DNA from: Archaeoglobus sp. JdFR-37
Lineage (GTDB): Archaea; Halobacteriota; Archaeoglobi; Archaeoglobales; Archaeoglobaceae
Length of the DNA: 49,917 nucleotides
Reading direction: 5' to 3'
Assembly: GCA_002010215.1 (NCBI GenBank)
Contig: MTMY01000027.1
Span: 1 to 49,917, forward strand
A program made the position numbers and the translations under genes. Positions 40,453 to 49,505 of this stretch are shown here, one piece after another (position 1 is the stretch's first letter; each line of letters starts with the position of its first letter). Below the pieces are notes generated by a model. It was not told where the DNA came from and ran no database searches. It worked only from the letters and a program-made list of their open reading frames with translations.

Positions 40453-41043
40453 CTACTTTTTAACAAACTCTATTTTTCCTATTCCGAGCTGACAGATAAC
40501 TCTGGCCGTAATCTCGCCTTCTCTGACTTTCTCAAGCCCCTCAATTTCTCCAATTCCAACATTCCCTCTAAAGTCAACTTTCACATTCTCAGGGACTATG
40601 ATTATGACTTCACCCACTCCTCCCTTCACAGACACATTCACGGCATGTGGCGGAAGTTCAATGGTGACGCTGCCAGCTCCAAAATTGATTTCTGTGGAAT
40701 TGCTGCTTACAACCATCGCTCCTTCTCTCTCCATCCAACTGATGAAGACGTCTCCAGTTCCGAACTCTATCGAGCTGTCGCTGACCTTGATTGTGGATAT
40801 GTCCACAATGGTGTAAGTATATGCTGCGATTGATATCACAGCAATTATGAGAGCAGAAATAACAAACACTCCCCTCAGCACACCATTTGTAAGAATTGCG
40901 AGACCAATCAGGGATATTGCAAGGGGATAGAGTTTGTAAAGAGTGCTGGCATGTTGGGAAATCAGCTCTTTCACAACTCCTGTTGATGCAAGCAGCAGAA
41001 AAACTCCCAGTAATACCAGCAGAGCCCCTACAACCTTCCTCAT
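40453..41043 (-). CDS. LiaF-like membrane protein
   Basis: The 196-residue protein has three to four N-terminal membrane helices (VGALLVLLGVFLLLAS, LYPLAISLIGLAIL, VFVISALIIAVISIAAYTY) and a C-terminal beta-rich domain with repeating segments (EINFGAGSVTIELPPHAVNV, then VSVKGGVGEVIIIVPENVKV). This matches the LiaF/YvqF and DUF4097-like architecture. Overlap with the PspC gene (ATGA) supports the LiaF-PspC envelope-stress pairing. No two-component system lies next to it. Confidence 0.7.
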   Translation of the reverse strand: MRKVVGALLVLLGVFLLLASTGVVKELISQHASTLYKLYPLAISLIGLAILTNGVLRGVFVISALIIAVISIAAYTYTIVDISTIKVSDSSIEFGTGDVFISWMEREGAMVVSSNSTEINFGAGSVTIELPPHAVNVSVKGGVGEVIIIVPENVKVDFRGNVGIGEIEGLEKVREGEITARVICQLGIGKIEFVKK

Positions 41044-41525
41044 TTCTTACTCACCAAGAGGCCAATTCCAATAAGGATTAAAATTACTGCGAATAGTTGG
41101 GAATCACTAAGCCAGAAGGGTATAATATCTTTCACAAAGAACAGGACACCTATCAGGATTAAAGCGTAAGCCAACAGCTTCTTTCTGCCCTCTAACTGCT
41201 CTTCTTCTTTGTTTTCAGGGGCTTTAGAGCCTTCAGAAACTTCGGGAGATTCAGAGTCAACAACTCCACTAACTACCTCTTTTTCTTCAACCCTTCCAGC
41301 CCCTCTAACCTCTCCAACCTCTCTAACCTTTCTGACCTCCTCAGCATCCTCCTCAGGCATTATGATGGCAAGGACTAGGTAGATGAGAATCGTAATTCCC
41401 TTCAGAAAAGCACCCACAATAAAAATAAGCCTTATAAGGGTTGAGTCCACTCCAAAATACTTTGCCAGCCCACCGCAAACACCGGCTATGATTTTGTCCT
41501 TTCTGCTTCTCTGAAGTTTCTCCAT
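41040..41525 (-). CDS. PspC-domain membrane protein
   Basis: The 161-residue protein starts with a PspC domain: RSRKDKIIAGVCGGLAKYFG, then a membrane helix (FIVGAFLKGITILIYLVLAI). A charged linker follows with a VREVGEVRG-like repeat, encoded by 9-bp DNA repeats at about 41300-41340. Two more membrane segments close the protein. It is the upstream gene of the LiaF-like pair. Confidence 0.85.
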   Translation of the reverse strand: MEKLQRSRKDKIIAGVCGGLAKYFGVDSTLIRLIFIVGAFLKGITILIYLVLAIIMPEEDAEEVRKVREVGEVRGAGRVEEKEVVSGVVDSESPEVSEGSKAPENKEEEQLEGRKKLLAYALILIGVLFFVKDIIPFWLSDSQLFAVILILIGIGLLVSKK

Positions 41526-41742
41526 GGATTGAAAAAAGATTCGGGATACTTAATAAGGGTTGTGATGTAATGCTGCTTTTATTATAATGCTGGTTTGTTA
41601 TCTTTTTAAAAAGGCTTTAGTTGGCTACTTCTTGAATGTCGAAAATTGATAATAAGGAATGAATAGCTCACGGATAATCGACGGATAGCCGACAAATAAC
41701 GAATCAGAAAAAATCACAACGGTTAAATAGCTTCCTGAACGA

Positions 41743-41753
41743 CTTTTTAAAAA
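41743..41753 (+). promoter_or_regulatory. TATA box of the fwdDBAC operon
   Basis: CTTTTTAAAAA lies about 23 nt before the ATG at 41771. A short GGTGGG stretch lies between them, so the leader is very short. Confidence 0.45.
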
Positions 41754-41770
41754 TTTCTGGTGGGTCATTT

Positions 41771-42133
41771 ATGCCAATTGAAGTGGAGATAATTACGGGA
41801 AGGACAATTGATCAGGGTAGAACGGTTGAAGAAAAGCTCAGTGAAGAATATTTCAAGGCTGTAAGCTATTGCGAACTGAGCAAGGATGACTTTGAGGCCT
41901 TGGGTTTGAATGAGGGAGATAGGGTGAAAATAAAGTCTGATTTTGGGGAAGTGGTGGTATTTGCCAGAATTGGAGATTTGCCGAAAGGCATGATCTTTAT
42001 CCCCATGGGTCCTTACGCCAATGCTGTAATAAGCGATGACACAGACGGCACGGGAATGCCGAGGTTTAAAGGAGTTAAAGCGATAGTGGACAGGACAGAT
42101 GAGGAAGTTAAGAGAATTGAGGATCTGATATAG
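41771..42133 (+). CDS. fwdD: Formylmethanofuran dehydrogenase, subunit D
   Basis: The 120-residue molybdopterin-dinucleotide-binding domain of the W/Mo formylmethanofuran dehydrogenase. Family segments are YFKAVSYCELSKDDFEALGL, NEGDRVKIKSDFGEVVV, and the C-terminal PMGPYANAVISDDTDGTGMP. It caps the cofactor bound by FwdB. It is the first gene of the D-B-A-C operon. Confidence 0.92.
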   Translation: MPIEVEIITGRTIDQGRTVEEKLSEEYFKAVSYCELSKDDFEALGLNEGDRVKIKSDFGEVVVFARIGDLPKGMIFIPMGPYANAVISDDTDGTGMPRFKGVKAIVDRTDEEVKRIEDLI

Positions 42134-42160
42134 TGTGTTTGATGAGTTGAGGTGGGATAA

Positions 42161-43420
42161 ATGGAAAATGTAGTCTGCACCTTTTGCGGAAGTGTTTGTG
42201 ATGATGTCCAGTTTGATACCCAGCAGTACAAGGGCAAGAAGTTCTGTGCTCTCGGCATGTCCAAATTCAGTGCCAAAGAGAGAATTAAGTCACCCATGAT
42301 TGATGGTAAAGCTGTAAGCTATGAGGAGGCCATTGATGCAGCCGTAGATATTCTCGTGAACTCGAAAAAGCCCCTCCTCTACGGATGGGCGTCAACTGTG
42401 AATGAGGCGATAAGAGTCGGTGTCATTCTGACCGAAAAGCTTGGCGGTATCTATGACCAGTGCAGCAGCGTTTGTCATGGCCCTGGTGTTCTCTCAACCA
42501 TTGAAGAGGGTCTGCCTGGAGGAACTCTAGGGCAAGTCAAGAACAGAGCCGATGTAGTGGTCTTCTGGGGCAGCAATCCCATGGAGGCGCATCCACGCCA
42601 TCCAACCCGATATTCTGTTACTGCCAAGGGCTTTTTTGTGAAAGACAGGAAGGAAAGGAAGGTTATTGTTGTTGACGTCAGAAAGACAAAGTCTGCCAGA
42701 CTTGCTGATGAGTTCATCCAGATCAAGCCCGGTTACGATTACGCAATATTCTCGGCTCTGAGAATGCTGGTGAAGGGTGAGGAGATTGAGGCTGAAGAAG
42801 TTGGAGGGGTCAGCGTTTCAAAGCTCGCTGAATTGGCTGAAACGATGAAGAACGCCAAATACGGTGCAATTCTCTATGGTCTGGGCATTACGCAGTCAAG
42901 GGGGAGGGACAGGAACATAGAGAATGCGGTCAAGCTGATCCAGCTCCTCAACCGCTACACGAGGTGGATAATCTGGCCCATGAGAGGTCACTATAACGTT
43001 GTTGGAGCTGGTGAGGTTCCAGCGTGGGAGGTGGGCTACCAGTACGCCATAGACTTCAGCAGAGGCTACCCACGCTTCTCTCCTGCAGAATTTGCAGTAA
43101 GCGAAGCTTTACTCAGGAGGGACTGCGACGCAGCCCTTATAGTTGCCAGCGACCCAGTTGCTCATCTGCCAAAGAAGGCTGTAGAACATCTTAAGAGTAT
43201 TCCAGTCATCCAGATCGACCCCTTCCCCAATATGACCACTCTGATCTCCAAAGTGGTTATTCCTGCTGCTATTACAGGAATAGAGGCTGAAGGGACGGCA
43301 TACAGAATGGATGGGATTCCGCTGAGAGTAAAGAAGGTGGTGGATAGCGAGTACTGGAGCGACGAGAAAATCCTTCACGAGATGCTTAAGAGGGTAGAAG
43401 TGAGAATGGGATTCAGTTAG
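42161..43420 (+). CDS. fwdB: Formylmethanofuran dehydrogenase, subunit B (W/Mo catalytic)
   Basis: Catalytic subunit of 419 residues that binds the tungsten or molybdenum bis-pterin cofactor and interconverts formate and CO2 next to FwdA. Four N-terminal cysteines hold a 4Fe-4S cluster (VCTFCGSVCDDV plus KKFCALG). C101 in YDQCSSVCHGPGV is the metal ligand, which is selenocysteine in some methanogens. GAGGTGGG precedes the ATG. Whether tungsten or molybdenum is used is not visible. Confidence 0.93.
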   Translation: MENVVCTFCGSVCDDVQFDTQQYKGKKFCALGMSKFSAKERIKSPMIDGKAVSYEEAIDAAVDILVNSKKPLLYGWASTVNEAIRVGVILTEKLGGIYDQCSSVCHGPGVLSTIEEGLPGGTLGQVKNRADVVVFWGSNPMEAHPRHPTRYSVTAKGFFVKDRKERKVIVVDVRKTKSARLADEFIQIKPGYDYAIFSALRMLVKGEEIEAEEVGGVSVSKLAELAETMKNAKYGAILYGLGITQSRGRDRNIENAVKLIQLLNRYTRWIIWPMRGHYNVVGAGEVPAWEVGYQYAIDFSRGYPRFSPAEFAVSEALLRRDCDAALIVASDPVAHLPKKAVEHLKSIPVIQIDPFPNMTTLISKVVIPAAITGIEAEGTAYRMDGIPLRVKKVVDSEYWSDEKILHEMLKRVEVRMGFS

Positions 43421-43430
43421 GGGTGAAATT

Positions 43431-45122
43431 ATGGGAATTATGAATCTTCACATTAAGAATGGTATAGTAATTGACACGAAAAATGGGATCAAAGCCGAGA
43501 AAATGGATATTTTCGTTAAAGGTGGGAAAATTGTACAGGAAAGCGAAATTGAGGGAGATGTAAAAGTTATTGATGCAAGCAACAAGCTGGTTGTGGCTGG
43601 CGGCGTTGATATGCATGCTCACATTGCTGGAAGCAAGATAAACTCCGGCAGAACCATGAGACCAGAGGAGATGAGAATAGTCAGGCAGACAGCAGGGAAG
43701 CTCCGCACTTCCATGGGACGAGTTCTTCTAACCTCTCCGGCCATCGGATATGAGTACGCGAAAATGGGTTACACAACTTCCTTCGAAGCTGCAAGTCCTC
43801 CAATTGGAAGCCTTCACACCCATGAGGAGCTCGATTCAATTCCTGTTATCGACAAGGCCATGCTTCCGGTTTTCGGGAACTGGCACCTGGTTTTCAAATA
43901 TACTGCCGAGAAAGATACTGAGAAGATGAAAGCTCTGATTGCTTGGGCCATCGAGCGGACAAAGGGTTTCGGTGTCAAGGTTGTCAATCCGGGCGGTGTT
44001 GAGAAATGGATGTATGGAGGTAATGTTACCAGCCTTGATGATCCTGTAGAGTACTTTAATGTAACACCCCGGGAAATAATAACTGAGCTTGTTAAAGCAA
44101 CAGAGGGGCTCAATCTGCCCCATAGCGTCCATCTGCACTGCAACCGCCTTGGCGTGCCAGGTAACTACGAAACAACCATTGAGACAATGAAGCTTGTCAG
44201 CGGATTCAAGAATGATGAGAGGCAGGTCCTGCATGTAACCCATGTGCAGTTCAACTCCTACAGCGGTTCTTCATGGAGGGATGTTGGAAGCGGAGCAGAT
44301 GAGATTGCAAAGTTTGTGAATAAAGCGGATAACATCACAATTGACATGGGACAGCCTGTATTTGGTCATGCAACAGCCATGACGGGCGACGCACCATTCC
44401 AGTTCAACTTGCACAAGCTTCTGGGAGCGAAGTGGATAAACAAGGACGTGGAGCTAGAGACGGGAGCTGGTATAATACCCTTGGTTTATCTGCCCAAGAA
44501 TCCTGTTCATGCGGTGCAGTGGGCGATAGGGCTTGAGCTCGGTCTGCTTACGGATAGCGACAAGGTTGTAATCTCCACAGACTTCCCCAATGGCGGGCCG
44601 TACACCAAGTATCCCTATATAATGGCCATGCTGATGAGTGCCAAGATGAGGGAGAAAGAGATTGCCAATGCCAGCCCCTACATTCAGAAGGCAACAAATC
44701 TGCCGTCAATAGATGCTGAGAAGACTTTAGAGGAAACCATTCACATGACGAGGGCACTGCCTGCAAGAATTCTCGGTCTGCAGACCAAGGGTCATTTAGG
44801 CGTGGGAGGAGATGCAGATATAGCCATCTATGACCTCAATCCGCTGGAGGTTGACCCCAGCACTGAGTATGAAGTGGTGGAAAAAGCCCTTTCTACGCCC
44901 ATTTACACCATAAAGGGTGGAGAGATCGTGGTCAAGGATGGAGAGTTGGTACAGGAAGTCTGGGGAAGAACTTACTGGATAGATGCAATGTCTCAGGTGA
45001 GCACGGAAGTCATAGAGGAAGATCTTGATGACTACTTCACCCATTATTACACAATCCAGCGCTACAATTACGGCGTTGAGGAAGCCTGGCTGAGAGCTCC
45101 TGAGAAAATAGTGGTGGGGTGA
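43431..45122 (+). CDS. fwdA: Formylmethanofuran dehydrogenase, subunit A (amidohydrolase)
   Basis: FwdA, 563 residues, has a urease-like amidohydrolase domain that condenses formate with methanofuran. The dinuclear zinc site begins with GGVDMHAHIAGSKINSG; the carboxylated-lysine segment is FGVKVVNPGG, further histidines are in HSVHLHCNRLG and VTHVQFNSY, and the aspartate is in ISTDFPNGGP. The C-terminus is typical (YTIQRYNYGV). GGGGTGAAATT precedes the ATG. CO2 passes between FwdB and FwdA through an internal channel in studied enzymes. Confidence 0.95.
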   Translation: MGIMNLHIKNGIVIDTKNGIKAEKMDIFVKGGKIVQESEIEGDVKVIDASNKLVVAGGVDMHAHIAGSKINSGRTMRPEEMRIVRQTAGKLRTSMGRVLLTSPAIGYEYAKMGYTTSFEAASPPIGSLHTHEELDSIPVIDKAMLPVFGNWHLVFKYTAEKDTEKMKALIAWAIERTKGFGVKVVNPGGVEKWMYGGNVTSLDDPVEYFNVTPREIITELVKATEGLNLPHSVHLHCNRLGVPGNYETTIETMKLVSGFKNDERQVLHVTHVQFNSYSGSSWRDVGSGADEIAKFVNKADNITIDMGQPVFGHATAMTGDAPFQFNLHKLLGAKWINKDVELETGAGIIPLVYLPKNPVHAVQWAIGLELGLLTDSDKVVISTDFPNGGPYTKYPYIMAMLMSAKMREKEIANASPYIQKATNLPSIDAEKTLEETIHMTRALPARILGLQTKGHLGVGGDADIAIYDLNPLEVDPSTEYEVVEKALSTPIYTIKGGEIVVKDGELVQEVWGRTYWIDAMSQVSTEVIEEDLDDYFTHYYTIQRYNYGVEEAWLRAPEKIVVG

Positions 45123-45127
45123 TTGTC

Positions 45128-45832
45128 ATGATGGTGCTCAAGCCCAAGACTGATTTCGCCGTAACTGTTGAGGCTGAAATCACACCTGAGCTTGCTACCA
45201 TGAGTGTAGAGGAGGCATCCAAGTTTAAGGTATATCATGGCAGGGAGCAAGTGAGCCTAGGGGAGCTCTTTGAGATAACGAAGGAAGGTGACGATAAGAA
45301 GCTGGTGTTGGAAGGAGATTTCAGTAGAGTGAAGTGGATTGGAGCCAGGATGGAGGACGGAGAAATCATTGTCAAGGGTAGTATAGGCGCCCACTGCGGT
45401 GCTTACATGAAGGGTGGAAGGATAGAGATTGAAGGTGATGCAGACGACTGGCTTGGAGCTGAGATGAGCGGTGGAGAAATCGTCGTCAAGGGAAATGCCA
45501 GAAACCTTGTTGGATGCGCATATTATGGCGATATGAAGGGTATGAGCGGTGGAAGGATTCTAATTGAAGGTAATGCTGGGAATTACATTGGAGAAAAGAT
45601 GGCTGGTGGTGAGATAGAGATAAAGGGAGATGCAGGAGACTTTATTGGTACAGAGATGACCAATGGTGTCATTATAATCCACAGAAGCTGTGGATTTGCG
45701 GGAGGAGACATGAAGGGAGGAGAAATAAGGATAGGCGGAGAATTCGATTTGCTGCCGTCGTTCAAGAAAGGCGATGAGGGCTATGTTGGGGACATCAATG
45801 TAGGTGGAAAGGGAGTAATAAGGCAGATTTGA
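45128..45832 (+). CDS. fwdC: Formylmethanofuran dehydrogenase, subunit C
   Basis: The protein of about 234 residues folds as a right-handed beta-helix built from about seven repeats of the type MxGGxIxIxGDAxxxxG, such as MAGGEIEIKGDAGDFIG and MSGGEIVVKGNARNLVG. This is the GXGXG domain shared with glutamate synthase. It organises the Fwd core. ATG at 45128 is chosen since GGGGTGAT is just upstream; GTG at 45119 overlaps that site. Confidence 0.93.
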   Translation: MMVLKPKTDFAVTVEAEITPELATMSVEEASKFKVYHGREQVSLGELFEITKEGDDKKLVLEGDFSRVKWIGARMEDGEIIVKGSIGAHCGAYMKGGRIEIEGDADDWLGAEMSGGEIVVKGNARNLVGCAYYGDMKGMSGGRILIEGNAGNYIGEKMAGGEIEIKGDAGDFIGTEMTNGVIIIHRSCGFAGGDMKGGEIRIGGEFDLLPSFKKGDEGYVGDINVGGKGVIRQI

Positions 45833-45871
45833 TTTAGATTTTAATTTTTAACTTTTTAGTTTGGGAAAGAG
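45833..45871. terminator. T-rich convergent terminator
   Basis: The spacer between fwdC and the convergent amidohydrolase gene contains several T-runs (ATTTTTAACTTTTTAG) in both directions, compatible with archaeal T-tract termination. Confidence 0.45.
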
Positions 45872-46582
45872 CTATCTCACTTTGAAGAGCTTCTCAACAT
45901 TCTCCTTCAGTAAAAGTCTCAACTCCCCCCTTACAAGCTCTAACTCCCATATTTTCCGAATTTCACTCTCTATGCTGCCAAAGGGCACATCAGAGCCGAA
46001 GAGCACCCTTTCAGCACCAACCTCCTCAACAAACCTCATGATAGTTGCCGGAGACGCCAGAGACGTGTCAAAGTAAATATTATCGTGTTCCCTGAAAGTC
46101 CTGAGGAAATCAAGGGGCGCACCGCCAAGACCCCCCAGGTGAGGGATAATCAAAGTCAGTTCCGGGAATTTATCCACGAATTGTTTTGTAAAATCCAGCT
46201 CTTCCTCAAAAATCAAGGGGAGACTGAGATCAGCTACATAATCCACGAACTTCGGCAAATCTTCCCTTTCCAGAGTTCTGTAATTGGAAGATAAATCTGA
46301 CACACCACCAACCCAGTGCCATTTAACTGCCACAAATTCGCTGCTTGGCTTTGGTAAATGTGCGTTCAGGCAGAAAATGGGAAGAAACTCATCATGCTTC
46401 CGGCATATTTCAAGAACCATTCTGTTTGCCTCATCTCCATTCTCCGCATACGATGGAAAAGGCATAATAGCAGCTTTTCCAACTCCAGCATTTTCCATTT
46501 CTTTCTTTACCCTTTCAACACTCACGTGTATGCCCAGAGCATGTGAAGGGCCTATGTGGATGTGGGAATCTATGGCGAACAT
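45872..46582 (-). CDS. Amidohydrolase-family TIM-barrel hydrolase
   Basis: The 236-residue protein belongs to the amidohydrolase 2 / ACMSD-like group. Metal-site residues are the HIH in AIDSHIHIGP, a His in IIPHLGG and the Asp in VLFGSDVPFG. It is shorter than ACMSD. Substrate unknown; it may be a hydrolase or decarboxylase. Confidence 0.85.
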   Translation of the reverse strand: MFAIDSHIHIGPSHALGIHVSVERVKKEMENAGVGKAAIMPFPSYAENGDEANRMVLEICRKHDEFLPIFCLNAHLPKPSSEFVAVKWHWVGGVSDLSSNYRTLEREDLPKFVDYVADLSLPLIFEEELDFTKQFVDKFPELTLIIPHLGGLGGAPLDFLRTFREHDNIYFDTSLASPATIMRFVEEVGAERVLFGSDVPFGSIESEIRKIWELELVRGELRLLLKENVEKLFKVR

Positions 46583-46615
46583 TCTTATCTTTCAAGTTTC
46601 TTTCATCTATCTCAG

Positions 46616-46918
46616 CTACTCTCCTCCCCCAAGTCCTGCCTGTTCTTTCCCACTCCCTCTGATACAGTAAAATTTCCACCTAAGGGACATCATATCCGTG
46701 ACTGGGCAGGATGGGCAGAGGCAGCCTTTCTCCTCAGTAATAATTGAACTTTTACCCATAGCACAGAACACAAGACTGCTTTCACCTGTCCCAGTATAAC
46801 TCGGACACTCTCCACAATACGATTTGCAGACATCCCTCATACTCTCAAGTCTTTTGGCCATTTCTTCCTCTGAAAGGCCCTTCAAGGATGCCATCTTATC
46901 TTCAAAGCTCTCTTTCAC
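46616..46918 (-). CDS. DUF2769 cysteine-rich protein
   Basis: The product of about 100 residues has the DUF2769 pattern: CKSYCGECPSY, then VFCAMGKS, GCLCPSCPVT and FYCIRGSG. GTG at 46918 is chosen because AAGGAGGGG stands 7 nt before it; ATG at 46969 or 46894 is less well placed. The eight or so cysteines suggest metal or Fe-S binding; function is unknown. Confidence 0.8.
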   Translation of the reverse strand: MKESFEDKMASLKGLSEEEMAKRLESMRDVCKSYCGECPSYTGTGESSLVFCAMGKSSIITEEKGCLCPSCPVTDMMSLRWKFYCIRGSGKEQAGLGGGE

Positions 46919-47338
46919 ATATCTTCCCCTCCTTAAGGTTGGACTGATGATATAAAACTCATCAATCATATATGTTTCTATTATGTTTCTATCCTAGATT
47001 TTTCCGAAATTCGCTTTTAAATTCACTTTCTTGCAGAGTCCTTAGATTGTTAAACCTCTTAAACCCCACTTACCCTTCCTTAATTTTTCATGCTTTAAAT
47101 TAATCGGGACAAAAAAGGAGCAATTGAGACTGAAGAGGAGCTCGATTAGAATAATATAGTTATATATAATAGTACTAATACTATGCACATTCTATGAGGC
47201 AAATCAAAGCCCAATACAGAAAATCTTTGTCTTCACTGCAGAGCATACTGCAGAACCCCGCGGAATGGACGCTAATATCAACATACATCCAAAGTTTTTT
47301 ATTCTTCCTTTCTTCTTTCAACTGGGAGGTTGAAGTCA
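46919..47338. other. Gene-poor region upstream of fae-hps
   Basis: The region is AT-rich. A strong TATA-like GTTATATATAATAG (about 47158-47171) would start a transcript near 47190. There a leaderless 54-codon ORF starts (ATG 47194, stop 47356-47358), overlapping the fae-hps start. A second TATA-like stretch, AAAGTTTTTTATTC (47291-47304), lies about 40 nt before the fae-hps ATG. No RNA gene was recognised. Confidence 0.4.
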
Positions 47339-48523
47339 ATGGAGATGAGGATAGGTGAGGCGCTTATAGGCGAGGGTTATGAGGTTGCTCATATCGATCT
47401 TATGATTGGTGACAAAAACAGTCCTGTTGCAGCTGCTTTTGCAAACGCTCTAAGCCAGCTATCCGCCGGACACACACCTCTTCTTGCAGTCATAAGGCCA
47501 AACCTCATAACAAAGCCGCCCGCCGTGATAATTCCGAAGGTTACCGTCAAGGACATGTTTCAAGCTGAACTCATTTTTGGTGTTGCACAGATGGCTGTTG
47601 CGAAGGCAATAGCAGATGCTGTGGAAGAGGGGGTAATCCCCCAAGATAAGGCTGATGAGCTCCTTGTCATTGTCAGCGTCTTTATTCATCCAAAGGCCAA
47701 AAACAAGCATAAGGTCTTCTACTACAACTACGGAGCAACCAAGCTGGCTTTACGCAGAGCAATGCAGGGCTTCCCGGATGTTGAGACTGTTCTTTACGAA
47801 AAAGATCGCAGTGCCCATCCTCTTGTTGGTAGAAAGATGACAAAGCTCTGGGACCCGCCATATCTCCAGATAGCCATCGACATACCGGATATCGAAGAGG
47901 TGAAGAGGGTGATGAACCTCATTCCTGACAGCGACCACATAATTTACGAGGTGGGAACACCGCTTGCCAAGAGATATGGGGCAGAAGTCATACTGGAGCT
48001 CAGAGAGGTTAAACCTGGCTCTTTCTTCGTTCTCGACCTGAAAACCTTGGATACCGGGAATCTTGAAGCAAGAATGGCTGCCGATGCAACAGCAAATGCC
48101 GTTGTCATCTCTGGCCTTGCTCCAATCCAGACAATTGTGAGGGCAGTAAAGGAAGCGGAGAAAACAGGAATTTATAGCATAATTGATATGCTGAACGTGG
48201 AAGACCCGGTAAATAGGCTTCGAAAAATCGTGGATGCCGGTGTAAAGCCAGATGTGGTGGAATTGCATCGAGCAATTGATGCGGAGGGAGTAGCAGAACC
48301 TCCATGGAAGCTGGCAGGAAAGATAAAGAAATTCGGAGTTCTCGTTGCGGTTGCAGGTGGTTTGAGACCTGAGAACATGGAGGAAGCAGTCAAAGCTGGA
48401 GCAGACATCCTTGTGGTGGGAAGAGCGATAACAAGGGCAAAGGATGTGGAAGGGGCTGCAAGAAGATTCCTAGACTACATGAAGCCTGACACCGATCAGT
48501 TCCGGATAATGACCGATTTCTGA
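47339..48523 (+). CDS. fae-hps: Fused formaldehyde-activating enzyme / 3-hexulose-6-phosphate synthase
   Basis: The N-terminal domain (about 1-165) is Fae, which joins formaldehyde to tetrahydromethanopterin; the catalytic histidine is in YEVAHIDLMIG. The C-terminal half (about 170-394) is Hps, an orotidine-decarboxylase-superfamily barrel, with VLDLKTLDTGN and MAADATANAVVISG. In archaea without a pentose phosphate pathway this fusion makes ribulose 5-phosphate from hexulose phosphate while capturing formaldehyde. ATG at 47339 is chosen because GGGAGGT lies 8 nt upstream; the frame also opens at a TTG (47330) inside that site. The Phi (isomerase) partner is not in the window. Confidence 0.93.
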   Translation: MEMRIGEALIGEGYEVAHIDLMIGDKNSPVAAAFANALSQLSAGHTPLLAVIRPNLITKPPAVIIPKVTVKDMFQAELIFGVAQMAVAKAIADAVEEGVIPQDKADELLVIVSVFIHPKAKNKHKVFYYNYGATKLALRRAMQGFPDVETVLYEKDRSAHPLVGRKMTKLWDPPYLQIAIDIPDIEEVKRVMNLIPDSDHIIYEVGTPLAKRYGAEVILELREVKPGSFFVLDLKTLDTGNLEARMAADATANAVVISGLAPIQTIVRAVKEAEKTGIYSIIDMLNVEDPVNRLRKIVDAGVKPDVVELHRAIDAEGVAEPPWKLAGKIKKFGVLVAVAGGLRPENMEEAVKAGADILVVGRAITRAKDVEGAARRFLDYMKPDTDQFRIMTDF

Positions 48524-48561
48524 ACTTTTTATAATTTATTACCGAAAATGGGGTGATAAAA

Positions 48562-49236
48562 TTGGGAAAGGATAGAGGTGTGGTTATAATAAATTTTAAG
48601 GCCTATAAGGAAGGTTTTGGGGAGAATGCATTGAAGCTGGCCAAGATAGCCGAAGATGTGGCTTCAAGGGTAGATGATTATGTGGCAATAGCCCCTAACT
48701 ATCTCGATTTGACAACAATCATGAACAGGGTGAACATCGATGTATATGCCCAGCACGTTGATGCTGTAGGCTATGGTAGCCACACCGGCAGGGTGACGGC
48801 GGAGATGATAAAGGAGAAGGGCGTGAAGGGTAGCCTCATCAACCACAGCGAACGCCGCCTCAGGCTTGCAGACATTGACTTTCTGGTGTCGAAGTTCAAG
48901 GAGCTTGGCCTTACAAGTGTTGTGTGCACGAATAACGTGGCAACAACCGCTGCAGCAGCAGCACTCTCTCCAGATTTTGTTGCGGTTGAGCCTCCAGAGC
49001 TCATAGGAAGTGGGATTCCTGTTTCAAAGGCTGAGCCAGAAGTGGTTGAGAACTCTGTCAAAGCAGCAAAGAATGTAAATAGCGACGTGAAGGTTCTGTG
49101 TGGTGCAGGCATAGGCAAACACGAGGATTATGTGACTGCCATGGATCTTGGGGCTGATGGCGTGCTCCTAGCAAGTGGAGTTGTGAAAGCTGAAGATGTG
49201 AGGGCGGCGCTTGAAGAACTCCTTGGCTTGAGATGA
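48562..49236 (+). CDS. tpiA: Triosephosphate isomerase (archaeal short type)
   Basis: The enzyme of 224 residues interconverts glyceraldehyde 3-phosphate and dihydroxyacetone phosphate. The catalytic residues are in INFKAYKEG (Lys), LINHSERR (His) and VAVEPPELIGSG (Glu); the phosphate loop is LCGAGIG. Start TTG at 48562 is preferred: GGGGTGAT ends 4 nt before it, whereas GTG at 48553 lies inside that SD. It follows Fae-Hps by 38 nt, a logical pairing in sugar-phosphate metabolism. Confidence 0.93.
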   Translation: MGKDRGVVIINFKAYKEGFGENALKLAKIAEDVASRVDDYVAIAPNYLDLTTIMNRVNIDVYAQHVDAVGYGSHTGRVTAEMIKEKGVKGSLINHSERRLRLADIDFLVSKFKELGLTSVVCTNNVATTAAAAALSPDFVAVEPPELIGSGIPVSKAEPEVVENSVKAAKNVNSDVKVLCGAGIGKHEDYVTAMDLGADGVLLASGVVKAEDVRAALEELLGLR

Positions 49237-49274
49237 TTGGCTGATTGTGCAAATCTGGACAGGGAGGTAGAGGG

Positions 49275-49502
49275 TTGTTTGACAGAAAATCTAGGCTTAT
49301 GCTTATGCTTGGAGTCCTGAACGACTGCTTTGGAGATATCAGAACAGCAGTAATCAATCTATCCGATTTCATCGGCACTCATCCCGAGTTTCAGGAGATT
49401 GACGAAATGGGTGTGAGGGAACTACTTGAAGATGCCAGAAAGCTGGAGGAAAAAATAATCAAAGTGATGGATGAAATAAAAAAGGAGATTTACTCCGAAT
49501 AA
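49275..49502 (+). CDS. Small helical protein of unknown function
   Basis: The product has about 75 residues: a hydrophobic first half (RLMLMLGVLNDCFGDIRTAV) and a charged helix at the end (LLEDARKLEEKIIKVMDEIK). TTG at 49275 is preferred since GGGAGGT lies a few nt upstream. Its frame opens at a GTG-like codon at 49245. No family is recognised. Confidence 0.6.
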   Translation: MFDRKSRLMLMLGVLNDCFGDIRTAVINLSDFIGTHPEFQEIDEMGVRELLEDARKLEEKIIKVMDEIKKEIYSE

Positions 49503-49505
49503 ATT

